NCBI GenBank assembly: GCA_963681505.1 | Contig: OY811980.1 | Span: forward strand, 8,267,955-8,331,954 | DNA length: 64,000 nucleotides | Direction of reading: 5' to 3' | Origin: Eunapius fragilis | Lineage: Eukaryota > Porifera > Demospongiae > Spongillida > Spongillidae | Shown: piece by piece, positions 54,408 to 64,000 of the stretch | Layout of the letters: each line of letters starts with the position of its first letter | How positions within the stretch are numbered: the stretch's first letter is position 1 | Notes under the pieces: generated by a model | Database searches by the model: none | Told to the model about the DNA's origin: nothing | What the model saw: the letters and a program-made list of their open reading frames with translations, nothing else | Program-made: the position numbers and the translations under genes

Positions 54408-57400
54408 TCACACTTGGTAAGTTGCAGCTAACTTTTCTTTCAAGGCTGGAGGGAACTGACCAGCAAACGCTTTCCAATTTTCTGTTCCAACCTCACCCTT
54501 GAACCCATGCAGGATCTAATAAGGCCAGCAAACTCGTCATATGTCATATTATCCACACGTTGATAACTGACCTTATGAAATGTCTGCCTGAGGTCTTCCT
54601 TGGGACTGGACCAGGAGGCTATGGCATCGCAGAAGGACATGAAGTGTTGCAGTACTCCTGAGGGGTTCAGGCTGATCATTGCACACACGCCTCTAAATGC
54701 CGAGTCCTTCTCTTCATTGTCTCTAATGTTTCTAAGCGTGCTGCACCACTGGTATATAAATGTTTGCAGGAATGGTGCAACGTCTTCAGGACACACTAGC
54801 CCGAGGCGTCCAATGGTAATTGCAGTGTTCTCCAGCAATGTCTTTGGAGTTCCAGGACGATTTATGTTTTCAATGAGCTGATGGAGCACCAGTGACAGGT
54901 AAGCTTTCATCCCACTGCCTAGCTGCAACGACAGCTCTCCTATGGCCCATGTGGCATTGTTGCAAACTGAGATGAACTCGGGGTTGAGGTTTCTACCCAA
55001 TACTGGAAGGAAGTCAACTAAGGGGGAGAGAAGGGAGCAGAGGAGAGAGAAGGGAGCAGAGGAGAGAGAAGGGAGCGGAGGAGAGAGAAGGGAGCAAGCA
55101 TACATTGGTTCACACTTAATCTCCTGCCAAGTACAAGAACACTTACCAACGCAAGGTTGCACGTGGTTGAAGCAGGCCTTTGTGAGGTCCCCAAGCAAGG
55201 CAAAGGAGCTCTGCCTCACCTCAGGCATGGAGTCCTGCATACACTGGAACAGCAGTGTGAGGATATTGCTCTGTGCCACCAAGGGCTCAATATGGGTGCC
55301 CAGACCCTCAGCAAGACCCGACAGAAGATCAAGGGCAACGATCATGAACTCTTTGTCGGGAGGTACATAATGCTCAGGGTTAGATACGGCTGCTTGGGTT
55401 TGATGCAACGTTTGTTGTATCAAGAAGACACACCGTTGGAACACCGGTCCACAATAAGGAAGGAAGCCAGACTGAAGAGCAGTAGCCACTGACGACAGGC
55501 ACTGATGGCAGCAATAGGTACAATGGAATCAAAAGAACACCAATGACAAGGCTACAATGAAAAAGGTGCAGTACTCACTTCTAGAAGAGGAAAGAGGTCT
55601 TTGTCTTCATTTTTCAGTACACTCCACTTCTCAATCAATGGAGGCATCAGGAGACTTATGTACTCCTATCAAAGTTTGGTGATGAAGCCATGAAGTAATG
55701 TGTTATAAGCATGCAACAGGTCAAGTGGTATGTGTGTGTGGGCGGGTGAAGAGGAGGATGATTCAGCCCAAGAAGCATGTAAACAAAAGTACCTCCTTGT
55801 TCAAGTGATTTCCTACTGAGTCAGCAAGTGTACCAATTGCATCATACAGGATGAGAAGGTTTTTAGCCTGGTATTGCTTGAATGCAATCATCAACACTTG
55901 CAGTATACCACCTAAGTAAGGCACCAGCTCTGTACATGCCTCCTCTTCCAACGTAGCAAAGGCACTACAGGTGAGGGGGTGGGAGGGGAGGAAGACATGA
56001 GGGTGGGAGATGAGGGTGGGAGGGGAGGAAGAGATGAGGGTGGGGAGGGAGGAAGAGATGAGGGTGGGGAGGGAGGAAGAGATGAGGGTGGGGAGGGAGG
56101 AAGAGATGAGGGTGGGAGGGGAGGAAGAGATGAGGGTGGGAGGGGAGGAAGAGATGAGGGTGGGAGGGGAGGAAGAGATGAGAATGGGAGGGGAGGAAGA
56201 GATGAGAATGGGAGGGGAGGAAGAGATGAGGGTGGGAGGGAGGAAGAGATGAGGGTGGAGGGGAGGAAGAGATGAGGGTGGGGAGGGGAGGAAGATATGA
56301 GGGGAACTTTAGTTCACACTGGTAAGTGTCCATACCTGCACGCTGCCTCTTGCACACGCTTGTTTGGATCCAGGATTCTTCCCAGAAGCTGCACAGATTT
56401 AAAGGAACAACAGCACACCTGTAATATCTCCCTTCATGCTGTGTGTACAGCCAACCTCAGTCATAAGCTTCTGTAGGTAATGCTCGTGAGGCTGGCCCAC
56501 TATCCAGTGAGCATAGCGACTGAGGGACCAGCACGTGATGGACCTGACCAGGGCCTTCGAGTCAGCCAGGCAAGATATGAGAAAGGGTACTAGCTCTGGC
56601 AGGTGTTGCACCATACCATCCATACAGCCCTCTGATACTGCTCCCAGGGCAAGGATTGCTGCCTCCTTGACCAGCCAATCAGACGAGAACAAGTTCTGCT
56701 TGAGTAGTGGCAGGAGCACAGGTAGTAGGGTGTGGTGGAAGACGTTTGAGAGAACATCCAGAGCAGCCGCTGAGCACTTGCGAAGGTTCCAGTCTGATAG
56801 GGCTTCCTTCCTCAGCTCGTCCTCCTCGTCTGAATCGCTGTCTTCCCCGTCCCCAGTCCCTCCTGCCTCCGGTTGTCCCTGCTGGTCGGCTACATGTGTC
56901 TTGACCTTATGAAACCTTGGTCTGATGTCAGAGTCTCTATCTGGTACATGTTGGTCCACTATGTCAGCCTGTGCAAGGTGGTACCACACCATTACATACA
57001 AAGACACACACACACACACCACGCACACACCACACGCGCACACACACCTTGAGCAGAACAATATCGATCTCTGAATAATGCATGCCATTAAGAAGCACCG
57101 GGATAAGCCTGAAGGAAAGAACATTCACATTTGCAGTGACATCTTCAAGTCTCTCCAGCAATGGGCACAACATGTGTACACAATGAGTAAACCGACCGAT
57201 CCAAATATGGCACCAGGGCATCAACACAGATGGATTGTTCTGCCAGTGTTAGCCAAAATTCGCAGGCCTCCAGAGCCACTACATCATTGGAATCTTGTGT
57301 GTGCACAAGCATGTACTGGGGTGGGAGGGGGGGAGGAGGTCATATTAAACACACCAAAGGGGGAAGGGCCCATCATACCTCCACTATGGAATGCATGTGA

Positions 57401-58523
57401 GGGATGAGATCACTAGACCGCACCTCCAGGAGCATCACCAAGGCTCTACACACATTCTTACGGACCTCAGTGTCGGCATCGCCTGCTACAGCAAACAGGG
57501 CCTTTTGGGAACAAAGAAAAGCACATCAAGTGAAAGCACACACTGTGGAGTGTGGTGGAGTGAAATGGTATGTGAAGTAATATGCACAGTTATCTTAGGA
57601 GTTGATTAACAGTTGGGGGATGGGGGGGGGGGTGGTGAGATAATGATGGAAGAGGTCTACACACACCTGGATAAAGTGGCCCATGTTGTCCACTAGTGCT
57701 GAAGGTTGGGACATGATGAACTGGTTCACGCAGGCTATGGCATGTGACCTGCTCGTAAAACACATGCCAATTCACACACAGCAAATGTTTAACCCTTCCA
57801 TATCTCCACCTTATGGATGGACTGTTGTGGTTGAAGAAGTGCAGGAACTTGGGAATAAGGACGTTCAGCGGTCCGTTGAGAGCGTTGGACTCCAACTGGT
57901 CCGAGCAGTCTTCACATATTTTGTGCAGCGTGCTAAATGCCCCCTGCACGCAACGAGATGGTATCACGTGCCGCCCCACCAAAAATAAAAGTCCACTAAC
58001 CTCGGCTGCTTCGGCGCTGTTGCTATCAATCAACCCACACAGCGTAGGTAGCAGTTCGGGCCACTGGACAATGTCCCCGCGCATGGCTATCGTGCTGATA
58101 AGGGTACCCGCGGTGGCCCTAATTAGAGCCGACGAGTCGGCCACTGCGTGCATGGCCTCCTGTTTGATAAACGTCTTGATCTCTCTGGGAAAACTGGCGT
58201 AATACATCTTCACATTGTTCTTCAGGATTAGACCAGCGATGGACCGCGTTGGTTCGTCCTCACGTTTCATCTTTGTGAACACGAAGATGAGGTAGTTGTT
58301 GAAGTCGGGGTACTGGTTTAGAGCCTCTAACTTCTGCACATTGTGAGAACGAAGAAGGGGCAAAATAAACAACTAATCTACCCTCCTTTTTACCCGCACT
58401 TCTTCCCTTCTCTCCTACCTGCTCCACTACTCGCTGTGTAGCCGTATCTGGGTTCTGGCTCTCCCTCAGCAGTTGAACAATCTGGGACAACCCATTCGGG
58501 TCCGGTTGCCACGAAAATGCCAT
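54408..58523 (-). CDS. TNPO1: Transportin-1 (karyopherin-beta2)
   Basis: Fourteen exons: 58523-58419, 58333-58001, 57943-57810, 57748-57667, 57501-57379, 57315-57197, 57108-57048, 56968-56456, 56388-56336, 55964-55793, 55665-55579, 55501-55147, 55017-54572, 54515-54408; 896 aa (human 898). Match is continuous: [19 protein letters not shown], the acidic H8 loop ([11 protein letters not shown]), [48 protein letters not shown]-repeat importin for PY-NLS cargo such as hnRNP A1, released by RanGTP through the H8 loop. Divergent from SPAG16. Some introns carry pyrimidine-rich minisatellites just before the acceptor. Confidence 0.96.
55019..55100. repeat. Purine-rich repeat before a TNPO1 acceptor
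   Basis: Four copies of gagagaagggagcagag-like units. On the transcribed strand they form the C/T tract of the acceptor of exon 55017-54572. Confidence 0.85.
55975..56297. repeat. 23-bp minisatellite before a TNPO1 acceptor
   Basis: About fourteen copies of gatgagggtgggaggggagg plus aaga. On the transcribed strand this is a C/T-rich tract leading to the acceptor of exon 55964-55793. Confidence 0.92.
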
Positions 58524-58651
58524 CGCTCCGCCGTAAGATATCGCTACAAAAACAGCTGGGCCATAGCAAAATCACATGTGCAACTCCGCATACCTAATTT
58601 GCGGAATGATATCGTCGCGTGATCGTCTCCCTGGCAACTGCAAACGGGACC
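58524..58651. promoter_or_regulatory. Bidirectional promoter region, TNPO1 / SPAG16
   Basis: 128 bp between divergent start codons of a housekeeping importin and an axonemal gene. Shared promoter inferred from arrangement. Confidence 0.55.
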
Positions 58652-61600
58652 ATGGAAGAAACATACTATTTGCACGGTTTGTTGCACAAATTGCACGCCT
58701 AGCGTCTCATGATTAATCTTGCACAGACGAATACGTGGACGTAGAAAGTGAAGGAGGCTTTGCTTATGAAGAAGTGGCTGTTGATAATGTATCCATTTCC
58801 TCTGGTGAGACCTCATAACATTGACAAGTTGCATTGCTTCACTACCAGAGAATTCTACACGCAGGTGATGAAGATCTTGACACTGCACTTCATAACCTTC
58901 GTGTAGCCAAACAGCCTAGTACAATAGAGAAGGTATGGTATAACCTTGCTGATCCCTCATCAGGTATATGTCATTAGGTGTCTCAGGTTTCCTTGGAGCC
59001 AGCAAGCCAGGTAATGTCATTTTGTTGTTTTCCCATTTAATTTTGCATGCGCTCTAATTAAAGCACCCAGAGGTAGTGGAGGACTTTGTCAGGAACTTCC
59101 TTGTGCGCATGGGGCTACACAGAACCTTGGAGACATTCCAGACAGAGTGGTGAGTTATCTCACATGACTACAGGCCAAACACTAGCCGAACTTCTGCAGG
59201 TATGAACTGCTGCAGAGAGGCAGTTTGGGCTCACCCCATATGCAACAGCTGCCAGATGCATATTCCCAGTAAGATAGTTGAGAGGCCATAATGTGTTGAA
59301 CTTTGTTCAATTCTGTGTAGAAACCGACAGCTGGAAAGCAAAGTGCAAGAACTGCAGTCACAAATGCTCAGCTTTAAAGAGGCAGCAAGGTGGGCATGAA
59401 TTGGAGTTGTGCATATTTTTACGGTAACATGGGTTGATCACCTGCAGGATAGCCAAGGAGAAGTATGTAAGCTTGAAGAAGGAATGTGACTACCATCGCA
59501 TGCATCACAGGAGAGTCCTTCAGGAGAAGAACAAGCTAATGGTAGATATTAAGAAGTGAGCACTTGTAGTGTGCGTGCACACTGCTCCAAGGCCTCCCTC
59601 CTAACACATCCTACATGTGCGCAAAGACTGCAGCATCATATCAGCTCCTACGACCCGGTACTGAAGGCACTGAGGAATAAGTATGAGGTAATGTTGTAGG
59701 CTGTGTGCCACCTTCCATCATCCCCTCACATCCTCACACCTCCTCCCTCTCACTCTTGCAGGTGGTAACCAAGGAGAAGATGCTGGCATGCATGGAAAGA
59801 GACAGAGCTGTATCTGAAGTGAGCTGTCTGCAGACAACCCTCCACTCCCTCCAACCATCCTCGGCACATGATGGAACACATGGTACACACCCATCACCCG
59901 TGACTCCCATTGCCTTAGCATCTCCACCAGGTACCAAAAATGTTGCTGGCGGTGATGTGAAGGCTACTGAATGTGAGGCAATGCAGAGCGTAATGAAGCT
60001 ACCAGACGACCCAAGCAATCCTTATCTCTTTGCCAAGTTACCAGAATGTGCACACCTCACTAGAACTGGAGGCTTCCAGCTGACAAGCCACTTCCAAGCA
60101 CATGAATATGCCGTGAGCAAGTAAGGACGAAGCATAAATATCCTTAACCTCACACACACACACACACATACACTCACTTTCAGTGTATGCATGCATCCAG
60201 AGAAGGATGTAATGGTCACTACCAGTGATGATCACACCTGGAAGATGTGGGCATTAGAGGGGTAAGGTCATTTTCCCCTCCTACTCGTATCGGGTTAATG
60301 CCAGCTCTGACAACTCTTATCTTCTGTCCTCAGAGGGGACCTTCTCATGACAGGGGAGGGGCACAGTGATTGGATTGGAAGAGCAACCTTCCACCCCAAG
60401 TAGGCCTTCTGGTATGGCAGGAGGCTGCATGTAAATACCTTCTCCTCATCCCCACCAGTGGTAAGATGCTGGCCACCTGTTCAGGGGACGGCACCCTCAA
60501 GATATGGGACTTCGGGAAAGCGTGCTGTTCCGCTACCCTGAGCGACCACCACCCGCAGCCAGGTGGGAGGGGCACGAGTTAGTGGGAGGGGCTGCGTGAC
60601 ATGTCCTCTTGTGTGCAGTGTGGGGGTGTGTCTGGCACTGGAGTGGACAGCTCTTGGTGTCAGGGTCCATGGACCACTGTTGCAAGCTGTGGGATGTTGA
60701 GAGGTGTGTAGAATGCCTGCCCCCCCCCCCCCCCCCATGCAAAAGTCACGTGACCAGCATGTGACCTCCCAGCGCTCGCTGCTACCTCACCCTGCGGGGG
60801 CACTCACAGGCAGTGAACGCTGTGCAGTTCCTGCCCTACAGCTCAACACTGTTCAGCTGCTCACAAGACAAGACCATCTCAATGTGGGATGCCAGAAGTG
60901 TAAGTCCAACCCTCTCTCCTCCTTTCCCCTCCCTCCTTCATTTACGCGTTCTTTTAGGGACTGTGTGTGCAGAACATGTGTGCACACCAACACTCCTGTA
61001 ATGATGTCACTAGCAATGCTCAGGTGGGCAAGCCGATTCACGCTCACAGCCCAGTGGACTTCACACCTCTGGTCCTCACCCTCACACCTCTGGTCCTCAC
61101 CCTCATACCTCTGGTCCTCACCCTCACACCTCTGGTCCTCACCCTCATACCTCTGGTCCTCACCCTCATACCTCTGGTCCTCACCCTCCACCCTCACCCT
61201 CAAACTTCTGGTCCTCACCCTCCACCCTCACACCTCTGGTCCTCACTCTCCACCCTCACACCTGCAGGGAACACTTTTGTTTTCAGCAGACTGCTTTGGC
61301 AATGTGATATGTTGGGATGTCCGTAAGGCATCTATTTCAAGGCAATGGCAGCTGGGTCCTTCTGGTGTTAATGCCCTGGCAGTGGACCCTGCTTGTGGGT
61401 GATGTGCCCACCATCCTCCACATCACTCCCATCATTCCATCTCTCACACAGGTACGGTTTTGGCCTGTGCCAGTAGCAATGGGTCAGTGATACTGATAGA
61501 CCAGCATACGGCCAAGGTCAGTGACCCATATAGGATGCACTGGCTGGTCAAATGTGTCCCACCCCCCTCCCCCAGGAGTGGGCACTAAAAGGACACGAAG

Positions 61601-61686
61601 ACTATGTGCTGAGCGTGTGCTACACTGCTCTGGCAGACTCTTTAGTGTCGGGGGACTCGGCAGGTCATGTTATTGTGTGGCAATAG
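58652..61686 (+). CDS. SPAG16: Sperm-associated antigen 16 / PF20, axonemal central-pair WD40 protein
   Basis: Nineteen exons: 58652-58676, 58727-58804, 58865-58932, 58978-59010, 59064-59149, 59200-59268, 59321-59389, 59448-59555, 59627-59687, 59762-60120, 60184-60261, 60334-60399, 60459-60562, 60619-60703, 60773-60899, 60958-61023, 61268-61394, 61452-61516, 61576-61686; 594 aa. The N-terminal half has a LisH-like segment (DFVRNFLVRMGLHRTLETFQ) and coiled coil (HHRRVLQEKNKLM). The C-terminal half has seven WD40 repeats (DDHTWKMW, DGTLKIWD, DHCCKLWDVE, DKTISMWDA, FGNVICWDV, and AGHVIVWQ at the end). PF20 bridges the central-pair microtubules and is needed for ciliary motility, so the organism has motile cilia. 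Junction 61394/61452 is the least certain. Confidence 0.93.
61060..61265. repeat. 22-bp minisatellite in SPAG16 intron
   Basis: About nine copies of cctctggtcctcaccctcac plus ac/at, ending at the acceptor of exon 61268-61394 and supplying its pyrimidine tract. Confidence 0.9.
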
Positions 61687-61718
61687 TACAAGCCATCAAG
61701 ATGTCTGGTGGTAACTGG

Positions 61719-62613
61719 TCATACATCGAGGGTGGTGGACACTGTACTGGTGCACAGTCTTGAGAACAGTTTTGTCATAAAGATGAATCCTGTTGTACCG
61801 CCTGGCACGTAGCTAATCAGAAACCTGTACGATTTAAGGTGTCAGGATTTGACACACAGGAGTGGGTGGGGCTTACCAAAGTAGGGCCAGCACTTGGGCT
61901 ACAGCGCAGGGAATGGTTAGAATTGTACTGTGTACCTGCACGAGAACATGATATAAGGCACAGACGAGGGGCACAGGTACGTATTAAGAACTCACGCACC
62001 ACAAGAGCACAATAAAGGGTAGCAAGCATGGAGATGATGTAGGCAGCAGTGAATGGTAGTCTTGATAGGGACAGAAGATGTTTGAAGTGCTCCCATGGAC
62101 CCCACAGAAATGAGAAACTATGACATTAAAGACAATACTTAAAGTCGTATGTTAAGTTAAAACTTATAAAAGCAAGGCAGTAAGGCCTACCTCCCCAAGC
62201 AAGGCAGTAAGGCCTGCCTCCCCAAGCAAGGCAGTAAGGCCTACCTCCCCAAGCAAGGCAGTAAGGCCTACCTCCCCAAGCTGAAGAGGCTTCCGAGGGT
62301 AAAGAGGACAGCAAACTTTCGCGATTTTACAATCAGTACAGGAGTAAGCAGAAACGCCTAAGGAAGGAAAGGTATAAATTCGATGCTTTGTACATGTATT
62401 CGCACCATGATAAAACATATTGCTCCGAACGCCAAGCAAAGGAAGAACCCAATGATCCTTTCCTTTTTGCTCTGCGAGTAAGAAATATAGCCACTCATTA
62501 CTTTCAATCTTCACTAAGTGCAGGCGGGTTACCAAGCTAAGGGCGTCGTCCTTCTCCTTGCTCCATAGCTTGTTCAAGGCGCCCGTTGCCCCAGAACTTC
62601 GATCACCAGCCAT
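61719..62613 (-). CDS. SFT2D: SFT2-domain vesicle transport protein
   Basis: Six exons: 62613-62533, 62471-62406, 62357-62272, 62117-62000, 61935-61877, 61824-61719; 171 aa. Four hydrophobic segments (IIGFFLCLAFGAICFIM, KFAVLFTLGSLFSLGSFSFL, AAYIISMLATLYCALV, VAQVLALLWFLISYVPGG) and the conserved FTLGSLFSLGS...WGPWEH block identify the SFT2/GOT1-related family. It acts in retrograde traffic from endosomes to Golgi. The donor of exon 62357-62272 is repeated four more times in a 27-bp array. Convergent with SPAG16 (32 bp between stops), divergent from EIF2B3 (47 bp between starts). Confidence 0.92.
62165..62279. repeat. 27-bp repeat duplicating the SFT2 exon-3 donor
   Basis: Four units of gcaaggcagtaaggcctacc plus tccccaa. 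On the minus strand each holds CTTGGGGAG followed by GTAGGC, i.e. the end of exon 62357-62272 and its donor. Only the first donor keeps the frame; the next reads AGG TAG. Confidence 0.93.
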
Positions 62614-62660
62614 GCAGAATACGCCCCCTCGCTCATAATTCTAATCGATGCACAGTTGCG
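62614..62660. promoter_or_regulatory. 47-bp bidirectional promoter region, SFT2 / EIF2B3
   Basis: Only 47 bp lie between the two start codons, so both transcripts must start within or beside this segment and have very short 5' UTRs or overlap. Confidence 0.55.
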
Positions 62661-63931
62661 ATGGAACTGTGTCCTGTCATTCTGGCCGCAGGACGCGGGT
62701 CTAGAATGTACCCTCTCACAGAAAGTTGTCCAAAAGCTCTACTGCCCGTCGGTAATGTGCCACTGGTGTGGTACCCAGTACATTGGCTTGAGAAGAATGG
62801 CTACAACAGTAAGCTGAACACGTGGTCTTATGCGGGTAATAAGCTATGTTCAACCTTGTGCAGAAGCGACAGTTGTAGTTAGTGAGTCTTCATCACAGCA
62901 GATCAATGAAGCATTATCTGAACTGTGTACAGCAAATTCCTCCAAAATATCACTACAATTTGAGGAAATCCCTGACAATGAAGACTGGGGCACAGCTGAT
63001 ACCCTCAGACACCTCAAAGTCAAGGTTTGAGTCAAGTATCACTAATAAAGTAATACAGTGAGGTATGTTGGGACATGTTTGGCTTTTGTTCTCAGGGAGA
63101 CTTGCTGGTCATTACTTGTGACTTGGTGGCCACCACTGCACTGCATCGGCTCACTGATTCCCACCATACCAATAATTCCACACTTACACTGCTTCTGGTT
63201 CATCCTTCTCAGGATGAAGAAGATCCATCAAAGAAGAAGCTAGCTGCCACAGGTTAGTGATAGCACATGTGCCGGTAACTCCCTCATCTATAAATATTTT
63301 TATAGAGCGTGACATTATAGGACTGGATGACCAGTCGCATCTTGTGTACTTTGTAGCTGGGGCAGACCTTGATGAAGGTCTGCCAGTAAGCAAGTCACTT
63401 CTCCACAGGCAAGAGCTAACTGTTACTCTTGGAGCCAGCTAATGATAACATATTGCTTTGGTACTCAGGCATCCACACATCAAATTCACCTCGCAGCTTG
63501 TCGATGCCCATGTTTACCTCATGGATAGATGGATTTTGGATGACTTCCTGCACGTCAAGAGCAAAGCTGTGTCATCAGTGAAGAGAGAGCTGATCCCTCA
63601 GTTAGTGAGGCAGCAGAATCACTCACCATCAATTGCCTCTACCACTAATCTAGATAATTCCAACAAGCAACAAGGTTTAGTGGTTTAAAAAAAATTATTT
63701 TAACAATTTAGTTTGTCTCCTGAATGGCTGCCATTTCCCTAAGAGCCCCATTGTACTGTTGATGCACTGGAGCAGATGGCATTACAACGTTCATCCTTCG
63801 CTGGGATTGATGGAGGGAGCAAAAATTTTGTAGGGCAGCAGCTCCGCTGCAATGCAGTGGTAGTGCCCCTGGATGGAGGGCTGTGCACACGTGTCAACAG
63901 CCTCCAGCAATACATCACTATCAATAGAATG
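62661..63931 (+). CDS. EIF2B3: Translation initiation factor eIF2B subunit gamma, 5' part (partial)
   Basis: Six exons seen: 62661-62808, 62864-63024, 63096-63252, 63306-63408, 63469-63674, 63744-63931, about 321 residues; the gene continues past the window. The N-terminal nucleotidyltransferase-like domain is clear: CPVILAAGRGSRMYPLTESC, PKALLPVGNVPLVWYP, NEDWGTADTLRHL, DLLVITCDLV, SQLVDAHVYLMDRWILDDF, SVKRELIPQLVRQQ. Part of the eIF2B exchange factor that reloads eIF2 with GTP. The intron after 63408 has a GC donor (CACAG|GCAAGA); phase requires it. From 63932 on, read-through and splicing to 63962 or 63977 are all open, so the next junction is unresolved. Confidence 0.92.
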
Positions 63932-64000
63932 GTAAGGGTAAGGTGTAAACATGACCTCCAGCTGAACCAACCATGCGACAGATGTACCAGTATGCTGACC

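Overview
This is a gene-dense stretch of a eukaryotic, animal nuclear genome. It holds 18 spliced protein-coding genes, two of them cut by the window edges. Introns are short (about 50-100 nt unless swollen by minisatellites), and genes sit head-to-head or tail-to-tail with gaps of tens to a few hundred bases. An axonemal PF20/SPAG16 gene, a huge secreted EGF/laminin-G protein with a somatomedin-B-like module, and very compact spacing together suggest an early-branching animal, most likely a sponge. That assignment is an inference from gene style, not proven. I saw no transposase, reverse transcriptase, CRISPR array, rRNA or obvious tRNA gene.

Layout, left to right: SDHB 3' end (+); IPO13 (-); PDE4 (+); MSH5 (-); an EYS/Crumbs-like EGF-LamG giant of about 3490 aa (-); LEPROT/VPS55 (-); PRMT3 (+); DCAF15 (+); an EF-hand protein (-); a GNAT acetyltransferase with a coiled-coil tail (+); CZIB (+); an unrecognised cysteine-peptidase-like protein (-); YIPF1/2 (+); KDM4 (+); TNPO1 (-); SPAG16 (+); SFT2-domain protein (-); EIF2B3 5' part (+). 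I built exon chains by hand from splice signals, reading phase and remembered family sequence. For every complete gene the exon lengths sum to a whole number of codons. Residue numbers follow these models.

Six gene pairs are divergent with 47-177 bp between start codons, so probably share bidirectional promoters. Several convergent pairs nearly touch: 12 bp between the stop codons of CZIB and the peptidase-like gene, 32 bp for SPAG16/SFT2, and a 14-bp overlap of coding sequence for DCAF15/EF-hand. Most are housekeeping genes (nuclear import, vesicle traffic, chromatin, translation, respiration) with no evident shared pathway.

Two things stand out. First, many introns contain minisatellites, and at least four of these arrays appear to be built from the splice junction they adjoin (IPO13, PDE4, MSH5, SFT2), so each unit carries a copy of the donor or acceptor. 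Second, the giant extracellular gene has about 67 EGF-like repeats, including two nearly uniform arrays of 24 and 11 units of 114 bp, five laminin-G domains, and a signal-peptide exon plus SMB-like exon that a simple ORF view would miss.
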